The notes under the pieces: model-generated
What the model was told of the DNA's origin: nothing
The model's database searches: none
Seen by the model: only the letters and a program-made list of their open reading frames with translations
IMG/VR virus record: IMGVR_UViG_3300032047_002220
Location: 1 to 29,160 of that record
Strand: one strand, 5' to 3'
Length of the DNA stretch: 29,160 nt
Source: a virus
Part shown: one piece after another, positions 8,076 to 14,898 of the stretch
Layout of the letters: every line of letters starts with the position of its first letter
Position numbering within the stretch: the stretch's first letter is position 1
Translations under genes and position numbers: made by a program

Positions 8076-8772
8076 AATACTTTACCCTCTCCGTACTTTC
8101 ATAAACAACCTCTTCCATTGGCATGACAACCCGCTCCTGCACAACCGGTTTTGGTTTGCGTGGACCACGGGAAGGCGATATCAGAGGTCTGATCAACCCA
8201 CTCTCATTTAGCAGCGATTTCTCTACATATATCCTAGACATAGTATCAGAATAGTCAAAGCTAGTCAACTGCTCTTTCGATAAAAAAGAAATACTAACAA
8301 TCTTTTTCTTCCCGTAAAACCTCACCTCCTCAATAAAGGATTCAGGTATCCTAATGTCTTTCATTTTCTCAACGTTACAGAAAGGCAGTTTCATCATGTC
8401 AAGCACACGAAACACGCCCACATTGTCTCGGCGTTTTATGTCCAGATTCGTATTTATCGAATCGGACGGAAAGAGATGACACATATCAAAGGTCGCCTCA
8501 GAGCGTCCAAACCGAACAGTGTCATCCTCTATACGTACAGAGAATGGTTCCTCCGGGTTGACAACTAACCCTTTCATGGATATTAAAAATCTTAAAAAAC
8601 TCCACGCATCTGACACTGTGTGGAATTCCTGCCCCTCTATTTCCAGGGGAGGTTCTAACCTGTCGATGAAACTTGGAGGACTGAACTTGGTTAGCACAAT
8701 CTTTGTGCCGTCGCAATAACTTTTGATTAATGCGTATAAACAATGACCAACAATTAATCTATTGAATGTCAA
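8014..8772 (-). CDS. Conserved phage protein of unknown function, TTG start
   Basis: I do not recognise a known domain in this 252-residue protein. The N-terminus MTFNRLIVGHCLYALIKSY is hydrophobic and looks like the first strand and helix of a Rossmann-like fold, but the glycine pattern is poor. WSFLRFLISMKG (about 57-68) and FSVRIEDD are segments I recall from unnamed marine-phage proteins that lie near the nucleotidyltransferase-like gene. The last 50 residues are basic and proline-containing and probably flexible. No ATG is available: an in-frame stop lies just upstream. The start must be TTG, either at 8770-8772, where TTGA overlaps the lipoprotein stop, or two codons earlier at 8776-8778. 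No good ribosome binding site is seen, so it probably depends on translational coupling. Confidence 0.65.
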   Translation of the reverse strand: MTFNRLIVGHCLYALIKSYCDGTKIVLTKFSPPSFIDRLEPPLEIEGQEFHTVSDAWSFLRFLISMKGLVVNPEEPFSVRIEDDTVRFGRSEATFDMCHLFPSDSINTNLDIKRRDNVGVFRVLDMMKLPFCNVEKMKDIRIPESFIEEVRFYGKKKIVSISFLSKEQLTSFDYSDTMSRIYVEKSLLNESGLIRPLISPSRGPRKPKPVVQERVVMPMEEVVYESTERVKYYEHHDRGIILKTYRRNHTNI

Positions 8773-10841
8773 TAGCAAACACCGTTCGCATAGTCATACC
8801 GTTTGCTGTGGGACACTAGAGCAAAAGGACTCGATAAATAATCGTTCATGCCCATCTGCACTTCGGCGCCTGCACATATATCATCGATTATGCTCATCAG
8901 ATCATTGTACATTCTTTGTTGATTTCTCGAAAGTTCAAAAACAAATCCGCCTGTTGGATTAGCGTATACTTCCCACCTATTAGAATACAGTCCTTCTGAA
9001 AAAACATATAACTTCAAATTCGGTGTAGCAGTCAACATATCCAACAGTTGTTGATTTGTCACATTCGGTGACAAATACGTCTGCTCCTCCTCATCAGTAA
9101 AGAGTATGATTATTCGATCAGCGTTAGGGCGCCAATTTAATACGAACCTATCAAGTTCTGGTTCTGATCCTATTGAAGGCAGGGACCACGCTGCACGCCT
9201 TCGGTCGTAAGAAGGGTTGCCTGTTATGTTATAGATCGCCAACATCAAAGCATCCTTCATCATCTCCTTGCTCGTGCCGCCAAACTCTCCAGCGTTTGCA
9301 AGTTCAATCAGGAATTGTTCGAACTCTGATATGTTAGCATTTAGAATCAGCATTTCCTTTGACGTGCCGCCGAACATTTGGGTTGGATGTTCTTTCGGGC
9401 CAATTACCAAACCCCATTTTATATTGTCCTCTGCAGAAAAGTGTTGTGCGAAGCGGTTCAGTGCTGCACTCACCGCTCTAATATAATCTTCCATTGATCC
9501 AGACCAGTCAATTATAAATAAGATATCTGTGTCTGGTATCTCTTCCCCATAGTCTGTTATTCCATCACAGTCATTATCTGACCCATCACAAACTTCTTCT
9601 GTTGGTAAAACCTCACCAGAACAAAAGTCTACAAGAACATTGCCCTCATTGTCCTGCGCTGCCCACTGCCCTCTGTCACAGTATTGCTGTCCATTGGTGC
9701 AGACACCTATACCAACCGTTTCTGCTGGTCCTGAATAGCAGTCCCTGAATAGGTCCTCGTCTATTACCGTGTCACAGTCTTCATCAAAGTCGTTACAAAC
9801 CTCTGGATTGATAGGTAGTCCAACAAGCGGGTCGCACTCCTGATCTGGGACCTGGATTTCTTCGAACCAGTGACAAGGAGCAAAGCACTCTGACATACTT
9901 GTCACGGTGCACTCCTCATCTTCACACTCACATGTCTTAAATCCCAATCCGCACGACAAGGGTGGTTCCATGCAAGGTATCAGGGCGCCTACTATCTCCG
10001 GCGGGCACTCACAACTCACACCCTCATCAATAAGTTGATCGCAATCATTGTCTTGTCCATCACACTGCTCTACGGACGGTTGCCGAGCAGTACAACTAAC
10101 CCACTGACCAGACTGGCAGGTCTCTATCCCCCTGTTGCAGGCAGTACTGCACTCACGAACCAACTCTTCGTCGACGATATCATCACAGTCGTTGTCAAGA
10201 CCGTCACACATATCCTGAGGGACATCACCACAACCGTTACAGACGTTTCTTTTGTTCTCATCTGTATTGCCATCGCAGTCGTTATCTACAAAATCACAAA
10301 TCTCATCTGATACAACACAAGTTATACACTCCCCATAATACAACCTACCTTTATCACACTTGACTTCTTGAGTTCCACTAACTCCATCCACCTCGCAGTC
10401 GTAAATAAGTACAAACTCTTCGTTGATACCCGGAGGACAATCAAACGCATGTTGACATGCTGACTCGTAAATTATTTCAGCGGGTGGACAATCAAGGTCA
10501 ATGTTCCTGTCGCAAGGTACCAGATCTTCACCACAAATATCTAGGACGGCTGTCTTTGCCTGGATTTCAGTACCAAGCGGTGGGCAATACCAGGTCTGCC
10601 GCTGACAACAACGAGGAAAACACTCACAATAGTCTTCGTCTATGTTCCGAACGTCGGCGCAGGGGTCGACATAAGCGTCGACGGTGATGTCTGGGATTTC
10701 TATAATTTGCACATCTGGAGACAAAAGGTCTACACTTATGCCTACCTGGAGATCCCTCACCTCTCCTTGCTGTGGGACGGAATCAGCACAACTAGCAACC
10801 GTCAGTAACAGTATCGTAAACTTGCTTAACTTTCTTAACAT
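8769..10841 (-). CDS. Secreted Cys-rich lipoprotein with five MopE-like metal-binding repeats and a VWA domain
   Basis: A 690-residue protein unlike any standard phage gene. Residues 1-17 form a signal peptide (basic start, ILLLTVAS) ending in the lipobox VASC, so Cys18 should be lipidated and the protein anchored in a bacterial membrane. Residues 60-425 hold about 45 cysteines. Five acidic repeats of the form CDGxDNDCDGxxDE lie at about 180-196, 210-226, 258-274, 347-363 and 416-432. They resemble the putative metal-binding motif of MopE proteins and also fit a DxDxDGxxD calcium loop. A von Willebrand factor A domain follows (438-655), with MIDAS residues DWSGS (445-449), a Thr in GGTSKEM (493 or 523) and Asp583 in LFTDEEE. 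ATG start with a modest AAAAGG; 50-base overlap with the transglycosylase gene. It probably binds metal and a surface ligand; the role is unknown. Confidence 0.85.
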   Translation of the reverse strand: MLRKLSKFTILLLTVASCADSVPQQGEVRDLQVGISVDLLSPDVQIIEIPDITVDAYVDPCADVRNIDEDYCECFPRCCQRQTWYCPPLGTEIQAKTAVLDICGEDLVPCDRNIDLDCPPAEIIYESACQHAFDCPPGINEEFVLIYDCEVDGVSGTQEVKCDKGRLYYGECITCVVSDEICDFVDNDCDGNTDENKRNVCNGCGDVPQDMCDGLDNDCDDIVDEELVRECSTACNRGIETCQSGQWVSCTARQPSVEQCDGQDNDCDQLIDEGVSCECPPEIVGALIPCMEPPLSCGLGFKTCECEDEECTVTSMSECFAPCHWFEEIQVPDQECDPLVGLPINPEVCNDFDEDCDTVIDEDLFRDCYSGPAETVGIGVCTNGQQYCDRGQWAAQDNEGNVLVDFCSGEVLPTEEVCDGSDNDCDGITDYGEEIPDTDILFIIDWSGSMEDYIRAVSAALNRFAQHFSAEDNIKWGLVIGPKEHPTQMFGGTSKEMLILNANISEFEQFLIELANAGEFGGTSKEMMKDALMLAIYNITGNPSYDRRRAAWSLPSIGSEPELDRFVLNWRPNADRIIILFTDEEEQTYLSPNVTNQQLLDMLTATPNLKLYVFSEGLYSNRWEVYANPTGGFVFELSRNQQRMYNDLMSIIDDICAGAEVQMGMNDYLSSPFALVSHSKRYDYANGVCY
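9546..10304 (-). repeat. Region encoding five degenerate CDGxDNDCDGxxDE protein repeats
   Basis: Within the lipoprotein gene this stretch encodes five copies of an acidic, paired-Cys motif. The cores read DNDCDG, DNDCDD, DNDCDQ, DEDCDT and DNDCDG. Spacing between copies ranges from 30 to 89 residues, so this is a set of dispersed domain repeats rather than a tandem DNA repeat. The last copy abuts the VWA domain. The second to fourth copies have lost the Gly of the calcium-loop pattern, which may alter metal choice. Confidence 0.8.
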
Positions 10842-11268
10842 AATACAACCTTTTGTAAAATCCTTTCTCTCTAATGCATTTCATTCCTGCGTTATAAACA
10901 CACAACCCCTTCTCAACATTCCCCTTCGCATAAACTCTTATGCTGTAAGAGAGAATTCTGGCACCTGCTTCAATCGCAACTTTGGGATTCTTGAGTTGTT
11001 TGCAGGTATATTTCTTGCCCCCTGTCTCTTTGCCGCCGGTCCACTTAGGTATTACCTGAGTTAACCCACAAGCGTTTGCACTGCTCACAACGTGAGGGTA
11101 AAAAGAACTCTCAACAAACATAACAGACGCTAACAACGTTGGTTCGATTTTGTTAATTTTTGCCTGCTTCTTTATCTCACTCTCATAACTACATATGTTC
11201 GCTTTCTGTGTAGGCGACAAGTCGTAATGCTGCGAGAACAATAAACAAAGCGACAGTGCATGAACCAT
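10792..11268 (-). CDS. Lytic transglycosylase (SLT-type) cell-wall hydrolase
   Basis: A 158-residue SLT/goose-lysozyme-like enzyme that cleaves the MurNAc-GlcNAc bond of peptidoglycan without water, forming 1,6-anhydro ends. The catalytic Glu53 sits in FVESSF (51-56). The substrate-cleft motifs GLTQVIP (68-74) and VYNAG (124-128) follow in the right order. A short hydrophobic N-terminus (VHALSLCLLFS) could be a weak signal peptide that takes it to the periplasm; five or more cysteines in the domain would fit an oxidising location. It could be the endolysin or act during DNA entry. Its ATG shares a base with the stop of the cytidylyltransferase-like gene (TAATG). The lipoprotein gene starts inside its 3' end, so both are coexpressed and both appear to be exported. 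Confidence 0.9.
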   Translation of the reverse strand: MVHALSLCLLFSQHYDLSPTQKANICSYESEIKKQAKINKIEPTLLASVMFVESSFYPHVVSSANACGLTQVIPKWTGGKETGGKKYTCKQLKNPKVAIEAGARILSYSIRVYAKGNVEKGLCVYNAGMKCIREKGFYKRLYYVKKVKQVYDTVTDGC

Positions 11269-11690
11269 TATTTACTCTTCTTTCTAGATTTCTCCGAGTT
11301 CGACACCAAGTCCGAACTACTTTGGATCTTGCCGCCGCCGACATTCCACATAAGTGCAATCCCTAACTGATTGCACAAATCAACTTCAGGCGTATTGTTT
11401 CCCTTCCTGTCTCCTCCGTTTGCGAACACATCAGGTCTGCAGCGATCAATTGCCTCACAAACCGTATTGTCTTGATCGTCTACGTGTTCAACCGAAACAA
11501 CCCCCTCAATTGACCTTATGATCTCTGCTCGCTCGGTCCAAGGCATAAAAATGTATCCCTTCTTTCTTAGCAACCAGTCATCAGAATTTGCAACCACAAT
11601 CACACCACCATGCTCTGCTGCTTCACGGATCATACGCACGTGACCCACATGTATAGGATCAAAACCACCAGATACCATTATCTTTTTCAT
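11268..11690 (-). CDS. Cytidylyltransferase-like nucleotidyltransferase (HxGH family)
   Basis: A 140-residue nucleotidyltransferase of the TagD/RfaE/PPAT superfamily, which joins CTP or ATP to a phosphorylated small molecule. The ATP/CTP-binding motif HVGH is at residues 14-17, after a GGFDPI strand-turn. ANSDDWLLRKKG (34-45), WTERAEII (51-58), NGGDR (91-95) and a KIQSSS segment near the end (121-126) complete the family pattern. I chose the ATG at 11690, which overlaps the ThyX stop (TAATG) and gives the usual MKK-V-S-GGFD start; a further ATG at 11711 lies inside thyX. The substrate cannot be read: glycerol-3-phosphate, heptose-phosphate or a nucleotide-like cofactor precursor are options. 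It may modify a surface sugar or nucleotide pool. Confidence 0.85.
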   Translation of the reverse strand: MKKIMVSGGFDPIHVGHVRMIREAAEHGGVIVVANSDDWLLRKKGYIFMPWTERAEIIRSIEGVVSVEHVDDQDNTVCEAIDRCRPDVFANGGDRKGNNTPEVDLCNQLGIALMWNVGGGKIQSSSDLVSNSEKSRKKSK

Positions 11691-12394
11691 TACTTCTTTT
11701 CCATTTTGCATTTAATGTATGATTCCACTGAGTGTGGAAAGTGCCTTCTAACTATGTCCAAGCACGCTTTGGCGACTTGCTGTATCTCCCACTGCGCACC
11801 CTCATGAACTCGCAATGAAATGAATTTAAGAAGGTTGTGCAAATTTACAGTGCCATAATACTGAGTGTAAAGGTTTTGCGGCAGGACCCCCCTAGCTTGC
11901 TCTCTGCACACCCCAGAATCAACCAATGCATTGTATAACGATACACTGTTGGTATTGTGCTTCGCAACAGCATTTGAGGCGGTCTCAAACCCACTGGCAA
12001 GATATGCAGAGTCCAAAGTAGGGTTGATCAAATCATCACTACTTGCTTGACGATTTGACTTATGTTGCGTCCTGAACTCGCTCGGAGAATAGAACTTCAT
12101 ATCCACACTAGTATATCGTCTACTAATCTCATTATATGCCCAAGTACGATGTCTGTGGTGCTGACTACGTATAAAGAGAGGCACTGTGAACCTAAGTGTG
12201 ATAGCACAGTGCTCAAAAGGAGAACTGTGATTATGTTCCATGAGGTAGTTGATAAGTTTAACATCTTTGTCATCTACTTCTTTCTTTTCTGATCCGAAAG
12301 AGACCCTTGCCGCATTAACGACCGACAAATCAGTACCCATATGCGAAATGTATTCCACCGCACCGTATCCATCACCAAACAATTCTACCTTCAT
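11690..12394 (-). CDS. thyX: Flavin-dependent thymidylate synthase ThyX
   Basis: A 234-residue ThyX, which makes dTMP from dUMP using FAD, NADPH and methylene-tetrahydrofolate. The signature RHRTWAYNEISRRY (81-94) fits RHRxxSxNExSxRY, except that the first Ser is Ala; the Ser at 91 is present. The FAD/dUMP site residues HNHSSPFEH (54-62) and a C-terminal RVHEGAQWEIQ block are also typical. Start at ATG 12394 (TGATG junction with the GroES-like gene); a GTG one codon upstream is possible. With dUTPase, thymidine kinase and class II RNR in the same window, it lets the phage make dTTP independently of host ThyA. Confidence 0.97.
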   Translation of the reverse strand: MKVELFGDGYGAVEYISHMGTDLSVVNAARVSFGSEKKEVDDKDVKLINYLMEHNHSSPFEHCAITLRFTVPLFIRSQHHRHRTWAYNEISRRYTSVDMKFYSPSEFRTQHKSNRQASSDDLINPTLDSAYLASGFETASNAVAKHNTNSVSLYNALVDSGVCREQARGVLPQNLYTQYYGTVNLHNLLKFISLRVHEGAQWEIQQVAKACLDIVRRHFPHSVESYIKCKMEKK

Positions 12395-12705
12395 CACGGT
12401 CCTCTATATATGCCCAACACATAATTTTCCAATATAACGTAATGCTTCCTATTATCGACGTCAATCTCTTCGATCATCGTCTTGTCGATAACAATCTCAC
12501 TTTGAGGATTCCTTCCATATTTCAACTTTCGCAAATCCTCCTTACAATCACTCGCAACATTGACAACTGTTGCCTTGATGTATCTCGCTTCTTCCTTTTT
12601 AAAGTCATCTGGCAACAGTACGCCTGAATCTGTCTCGTCTTTTTCAAAATGCGGAACAATAGATACATACCTGTTAATTGGTTTGAATATTCTTATCTTA
12701 CTCAT
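12394..12705 (-). CDS. GroES-like co-chaperonin (gp31-type)
   Basis: A 103-residue protein with the plan of GroES. The N-terminal strand FKPINRYVSIVPHFEK (7-22) matches the RPLxDRVLVKP start. A GVLLPDDF segment (28-35) occupies the place of the mobile loop that docks on GroEL. The C-terminus HYVILENYVLGIY (88-100) matches EYLILREDDILAV. T4 gp31 replaces host GroES so that the major capsid protein fits under the chaperonin lid; a similar job is inferred here. ATG start inside the upstream gene with an eight-base overlap; ribosome binding site weak, so translation is likely coupled. The chief alternative, a structural beta-barrel protein, is less likely given both ends match. Confidence 0.8.
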   Translation of the reverse strand: MSKIRIFKPINRYVSIVPHFEKDETDSGVLLPDDFKKEEARYIKATVVNVASDCKEDLRKLKYGRNPQSEIVIDKTMIEEIDVDNRKHYVILENYVLGIYRGP

Positions 12706-12970
12706 ATTCGCTGCCGCCGAAGTTTTGTTTCAAGTGCTTGAAATAATCACTAATCATCTCCAGGTCATCACCCTGCTTAAGCATGCGATATACCTTTACT
12801 GCCATCTTCATATCTTCCCTCGTCAACCAGTCGTTTTCACAATAACTTGCTCGAAGATCTCTAATGTGTTCCCGTAGGGGTTTTATCTCTTCTTCAATGG
12901 CGACGAAAGACTTTATAAAATTAACAATGTGCTCGTCCTTGGTTAGCTGACTTTCTTCTTCGTTAAACAT
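12698..12970 (-). CDS. Small helical protein of unknown function (possible GapR/DUF2312-like)
   Basis: This 90-residue, charged, largely helical protein has no catalytic motif. Residues 15-45 (IVNFIKSFVAIEEEIKPL and following) have heptad-like spacing, suggesting a coiled coil, followed by YCENDWLTREDMKMAVKVYR (43-62) and an acidic C-terminus. The pattern of an E-rich coiled coil, then a turn with a ND-L-K motif, resembles small DNA-architecture proteins of the GapR/DUF2312 type. This is a guess by shape. It is the first gene after a promoter candidate and carries a good AAGGAG ribosome binding site, so it heads the GroES-thyX unit. Confidence 0.65.
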   Translation of the reverse strand: MFNEEESQLTKDEHIVNFIKSFVAIEEEIKPLREHIRDLRASYCENDWLTREDMKMAVKVYRMLKQGDDLEMISDYFKHLKQNFGGSEYE

Positions 12971-12998
12971 CTGTTCTCCTTTTTCTTAATGTACGAAT

Positions 12999-13027
12999 AC
13001 AATAATACATTATATCAGTATTGTCAA
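12999..13027 (-). promoter_or_regulatory. Sigma-70-like promoter candidate before the GroES-thyX unit
   Basis: On the minus strand there is a perfect TTGACA (13022-13027), followed after 17 bases by TATTGT (12999-13004). A TATAAT also occurs within the spacer, but only seven bases from TTGACA, too close to serve as its -10. The site lies in the 65-base gap between the RNR stop and the next start, as do the two identical promoters at 19292 and 20530. The -10 match is modest. Confidence 0.5.
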
Positions 13028-13035
13028 GCATTTTT

Positions 13036-14898
13036 TTATACAAATTTGACTTCACAAGCACCTCCGGCGCAAGCGACTTCACCCTTTAGATCCGTGTTGT
13101 CCTCTTCTTCTGTAATCTTTGTGAGGTCCACTTTTTTAAGAGAATTAAGCATCACTTCATATGTCTCTTTGGAACAGTCCTCGAATGGTGCCTGTGTGTA
13201 TGTTCCTCCGTCGTAAGGCAATACTGAAAGTCCGTTATAACTCTCTCTGTTTTCCCACATCCACTCGCCTACGTCGACCCATTCAGCATCCCTAATGGAC
13301 ACCGTTGCCGAGATGTTGTGAGTGTTTTGACCTTTTCGAAACCCCGGTTTTACCCAACCGTCAGTCACCGATTTAACTCTTCGAAGAAGTTGAAGAGCGG
13401 ATTCTGTTCTCAAGATTGAACCCTCCGGTGCGCTTTGAGGTATAGATATAACGGCGGTGCTGTGTGGACTGAAATATTCATCTTCGACCAACTCCGGGTG
13501 ATTTTTCTCTAGATAAGAGTAGATCGGTTCATTCTTTCCCACACGGATTCTGCGGATATAGTAATCCGAATGCCAAGCATGAATACCCGAAGAAGTTCCA
13601 AGGGCGAGACTGGTTGTTCCTGCTGGTTTGACGCAAGTGGTGCGTGCGGCAGGTTTGATACCAATTAATTCTGCCACCCTTGTATTCTCTTTTTTAACTG
13701 CTTCTGCTGCAGACTTCATATCCAAATCCATAACAGCGCCTGATGCAATACCTGTCATAGACACGCCAATCAGGGCGTCCTTCTCGGTGGTTCTGCGCCA
13801 GATATCACGAAGATAATGAAAGTCCGTATAACTTGCTTGAAGCGTCCCAATGAAAGTAGCAGCTTTCACCCTCTCCTCATAATCTTCCTGCGATTCTAGA
13901 TCGGAAACGTTAACCTCAGTGAGATTACAAAACTGATATGGTCGCAACCCTATCTCACAACAAGGGTTTGTGCCCCAGTCTTTGTCGTTCGAAAAATAAA
14001 ATCCAGGTTCTCCGGCGCCCGAAGCTTTTACTCGTTCCCACAATCCCATAAAATATTCTCTGTCAATCTTGTGACGAAGAAGCACCACAGAGTTATTTGC
14101 TCTGCCTCTTTGGGGGTTAGTTTCCCACCAGTTTCCCGTCTTTGCTGCTATCATATCCTCATCATCTGCTGAAAATAAAGATATTAGTGCCGCTCTTCTA
14201 ATTCCGCCAGCAAGAACAGCGTCTGCAATGTGGCAAACCATGTCGTGTACTTCGATTGTAGATAGTTTGTCTCCATTCTCCTTCTCCGACAGCATGCCTT
14301 CTAGTTTAACCAAACACTCCCTGAGGGGTTGTGGTCCGGGCGCTTTGCCGCCAGACGTTACGAGCGCTGCCCCTTTGGGTCTGATGTCTGTAAAGTCAAA
14401 CCTTAATTTAGACCCACCCAAGAAGTAACTTCTCACCAAAGCTTTGACTGCATCTGCCCAACCCTCGATCGAGTCGTTTATCAAAAATCGGCGGGTGCGG
14501 TTAGCGTTTGGTTTCTGTATCTCTGGCAAGGATTCCACGTGATGCTTCTGCACACTATATCCAACTCCAGTGCCGCCCAACAACAAAAACATTGCTTCAC
14601 CGAAGGTTCTCCAATCATTGATTGGCATAAACGCACAGTTAAAAATCCTGTTCGGTGCAACCTCAATAGGTTTACCTCCGAATTGTAAAGATCTCATCGA
14701 AGGCAAAACCTTCTTGTCATAAACTAATTTATAGTTCTTTCTTATTTGCAATTCTAGCTCTGGAAATTTCTTTAAATGCATTTGCATATTCCTTGTAACC
14801 AAATCTTCCCAGGTCTCTCTCCTACTCTTCTCCGGTAGGTACTTTGCGTACTTCATGTGCACTGTTATTTCTGACAAAATATCATTTGATAAACTCAT
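13036..14898 (-). CDS. nrdJ: Class II (adenosylcobalamin-dependent) ribonucleotide reductase
   Basis: A 620-residue reductase that makes deoxynucleotides from ribonucleotides via a cobalamin-generated thiyl radical. The key residues can be placed: Cys88 (NCAFMP) pairs with Cys324 (QFCNLTE) as the active-site reducing pair; Cys313 in NPCCEI is the thiyl radical site with Glu315 beside it. The 11-residue spacing from 313 to 324 equals that of the Lactobacillus leichmannii enzyme (408 to 419). A C-terminal CAGGAC (Cys610, Cys615) is the shuttle pair. LLLGGTGVGYSVQ (105-117) and KPAGTTSLALG (424-434) are further signatures. It works without an NrdB partner and without oxygen, but needs B12. An extra Cys follows the radical Cys. 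ATG start; TAATG overlap with the helicase and a strong GGAGGAAG. Confidence 0.95.
   Translation of the reverse strand: MSLSNDILSEITVHMKYAKYLPEKSRRETWEDLVTRNMQMHLKKFPELELQIRKNYKLVYDKKVLPSMRSLQFGGKPIEVAPNRIFNCAFMPINDWRTFGEAMFLLLGGTGVGYSVQKHHVESLPEIQKPNANRTRRFLINDSIEGWADAVKALVRSYFLGGSKLRFDFTDIRPKGAALVTSGGKAPGPQPLRECLVKLEGMLSEKENGDKLSTIEVHDMVCHIADAVLAGGIRRAALISLFSADDEDMIAAKTGNWWETNPQRGRANNSVVLLRHKIDREYFMGLWERVKASGAGEPGFYFSNDKDWGTNPCCEIGLRPYQFCNLTEVNVSDLESQEDYEERVKAATFIGTLQASYTDFHYLRDIWRRTTEKDALIGVSMTGIASGAVMDLDMKSAAEAVKKENTRVAELIGIKPAARTTCVKPAGTTSLALGTSSGIHAWHSDYYIRRIRVGKNEPIYSYLEKNHPELVEDEYFSPHSTAVISIPQSAPEGSILRTESALQLLRRVKSVTDGWVKPGFRKGQNTHNISATVSIRDAEWVDVGEWMWENRESYNGLSVLPYDGGTYTQAPFEDCSKETYEVMLNSLKKVDLTKITEEEDNTDLKGEVACAGGACEVKFV

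Noticed and set aside
10035-10310. 91-residue plus-strand hydrophobic frame
   Set aside because: It is the reverse complement of the Asp/Cys-rich repeat codons of the lipoprotein, which always read as Ile/Val/Ser/Thr-rich on the other strand.
13005-13027. TATAAT only seven bases from TTGACA before the GroES-thyX unit
   Set aside because: The spacing is far too short for a -35/-10 pair; the TATTGT at 17 bases is the more plausible -10.
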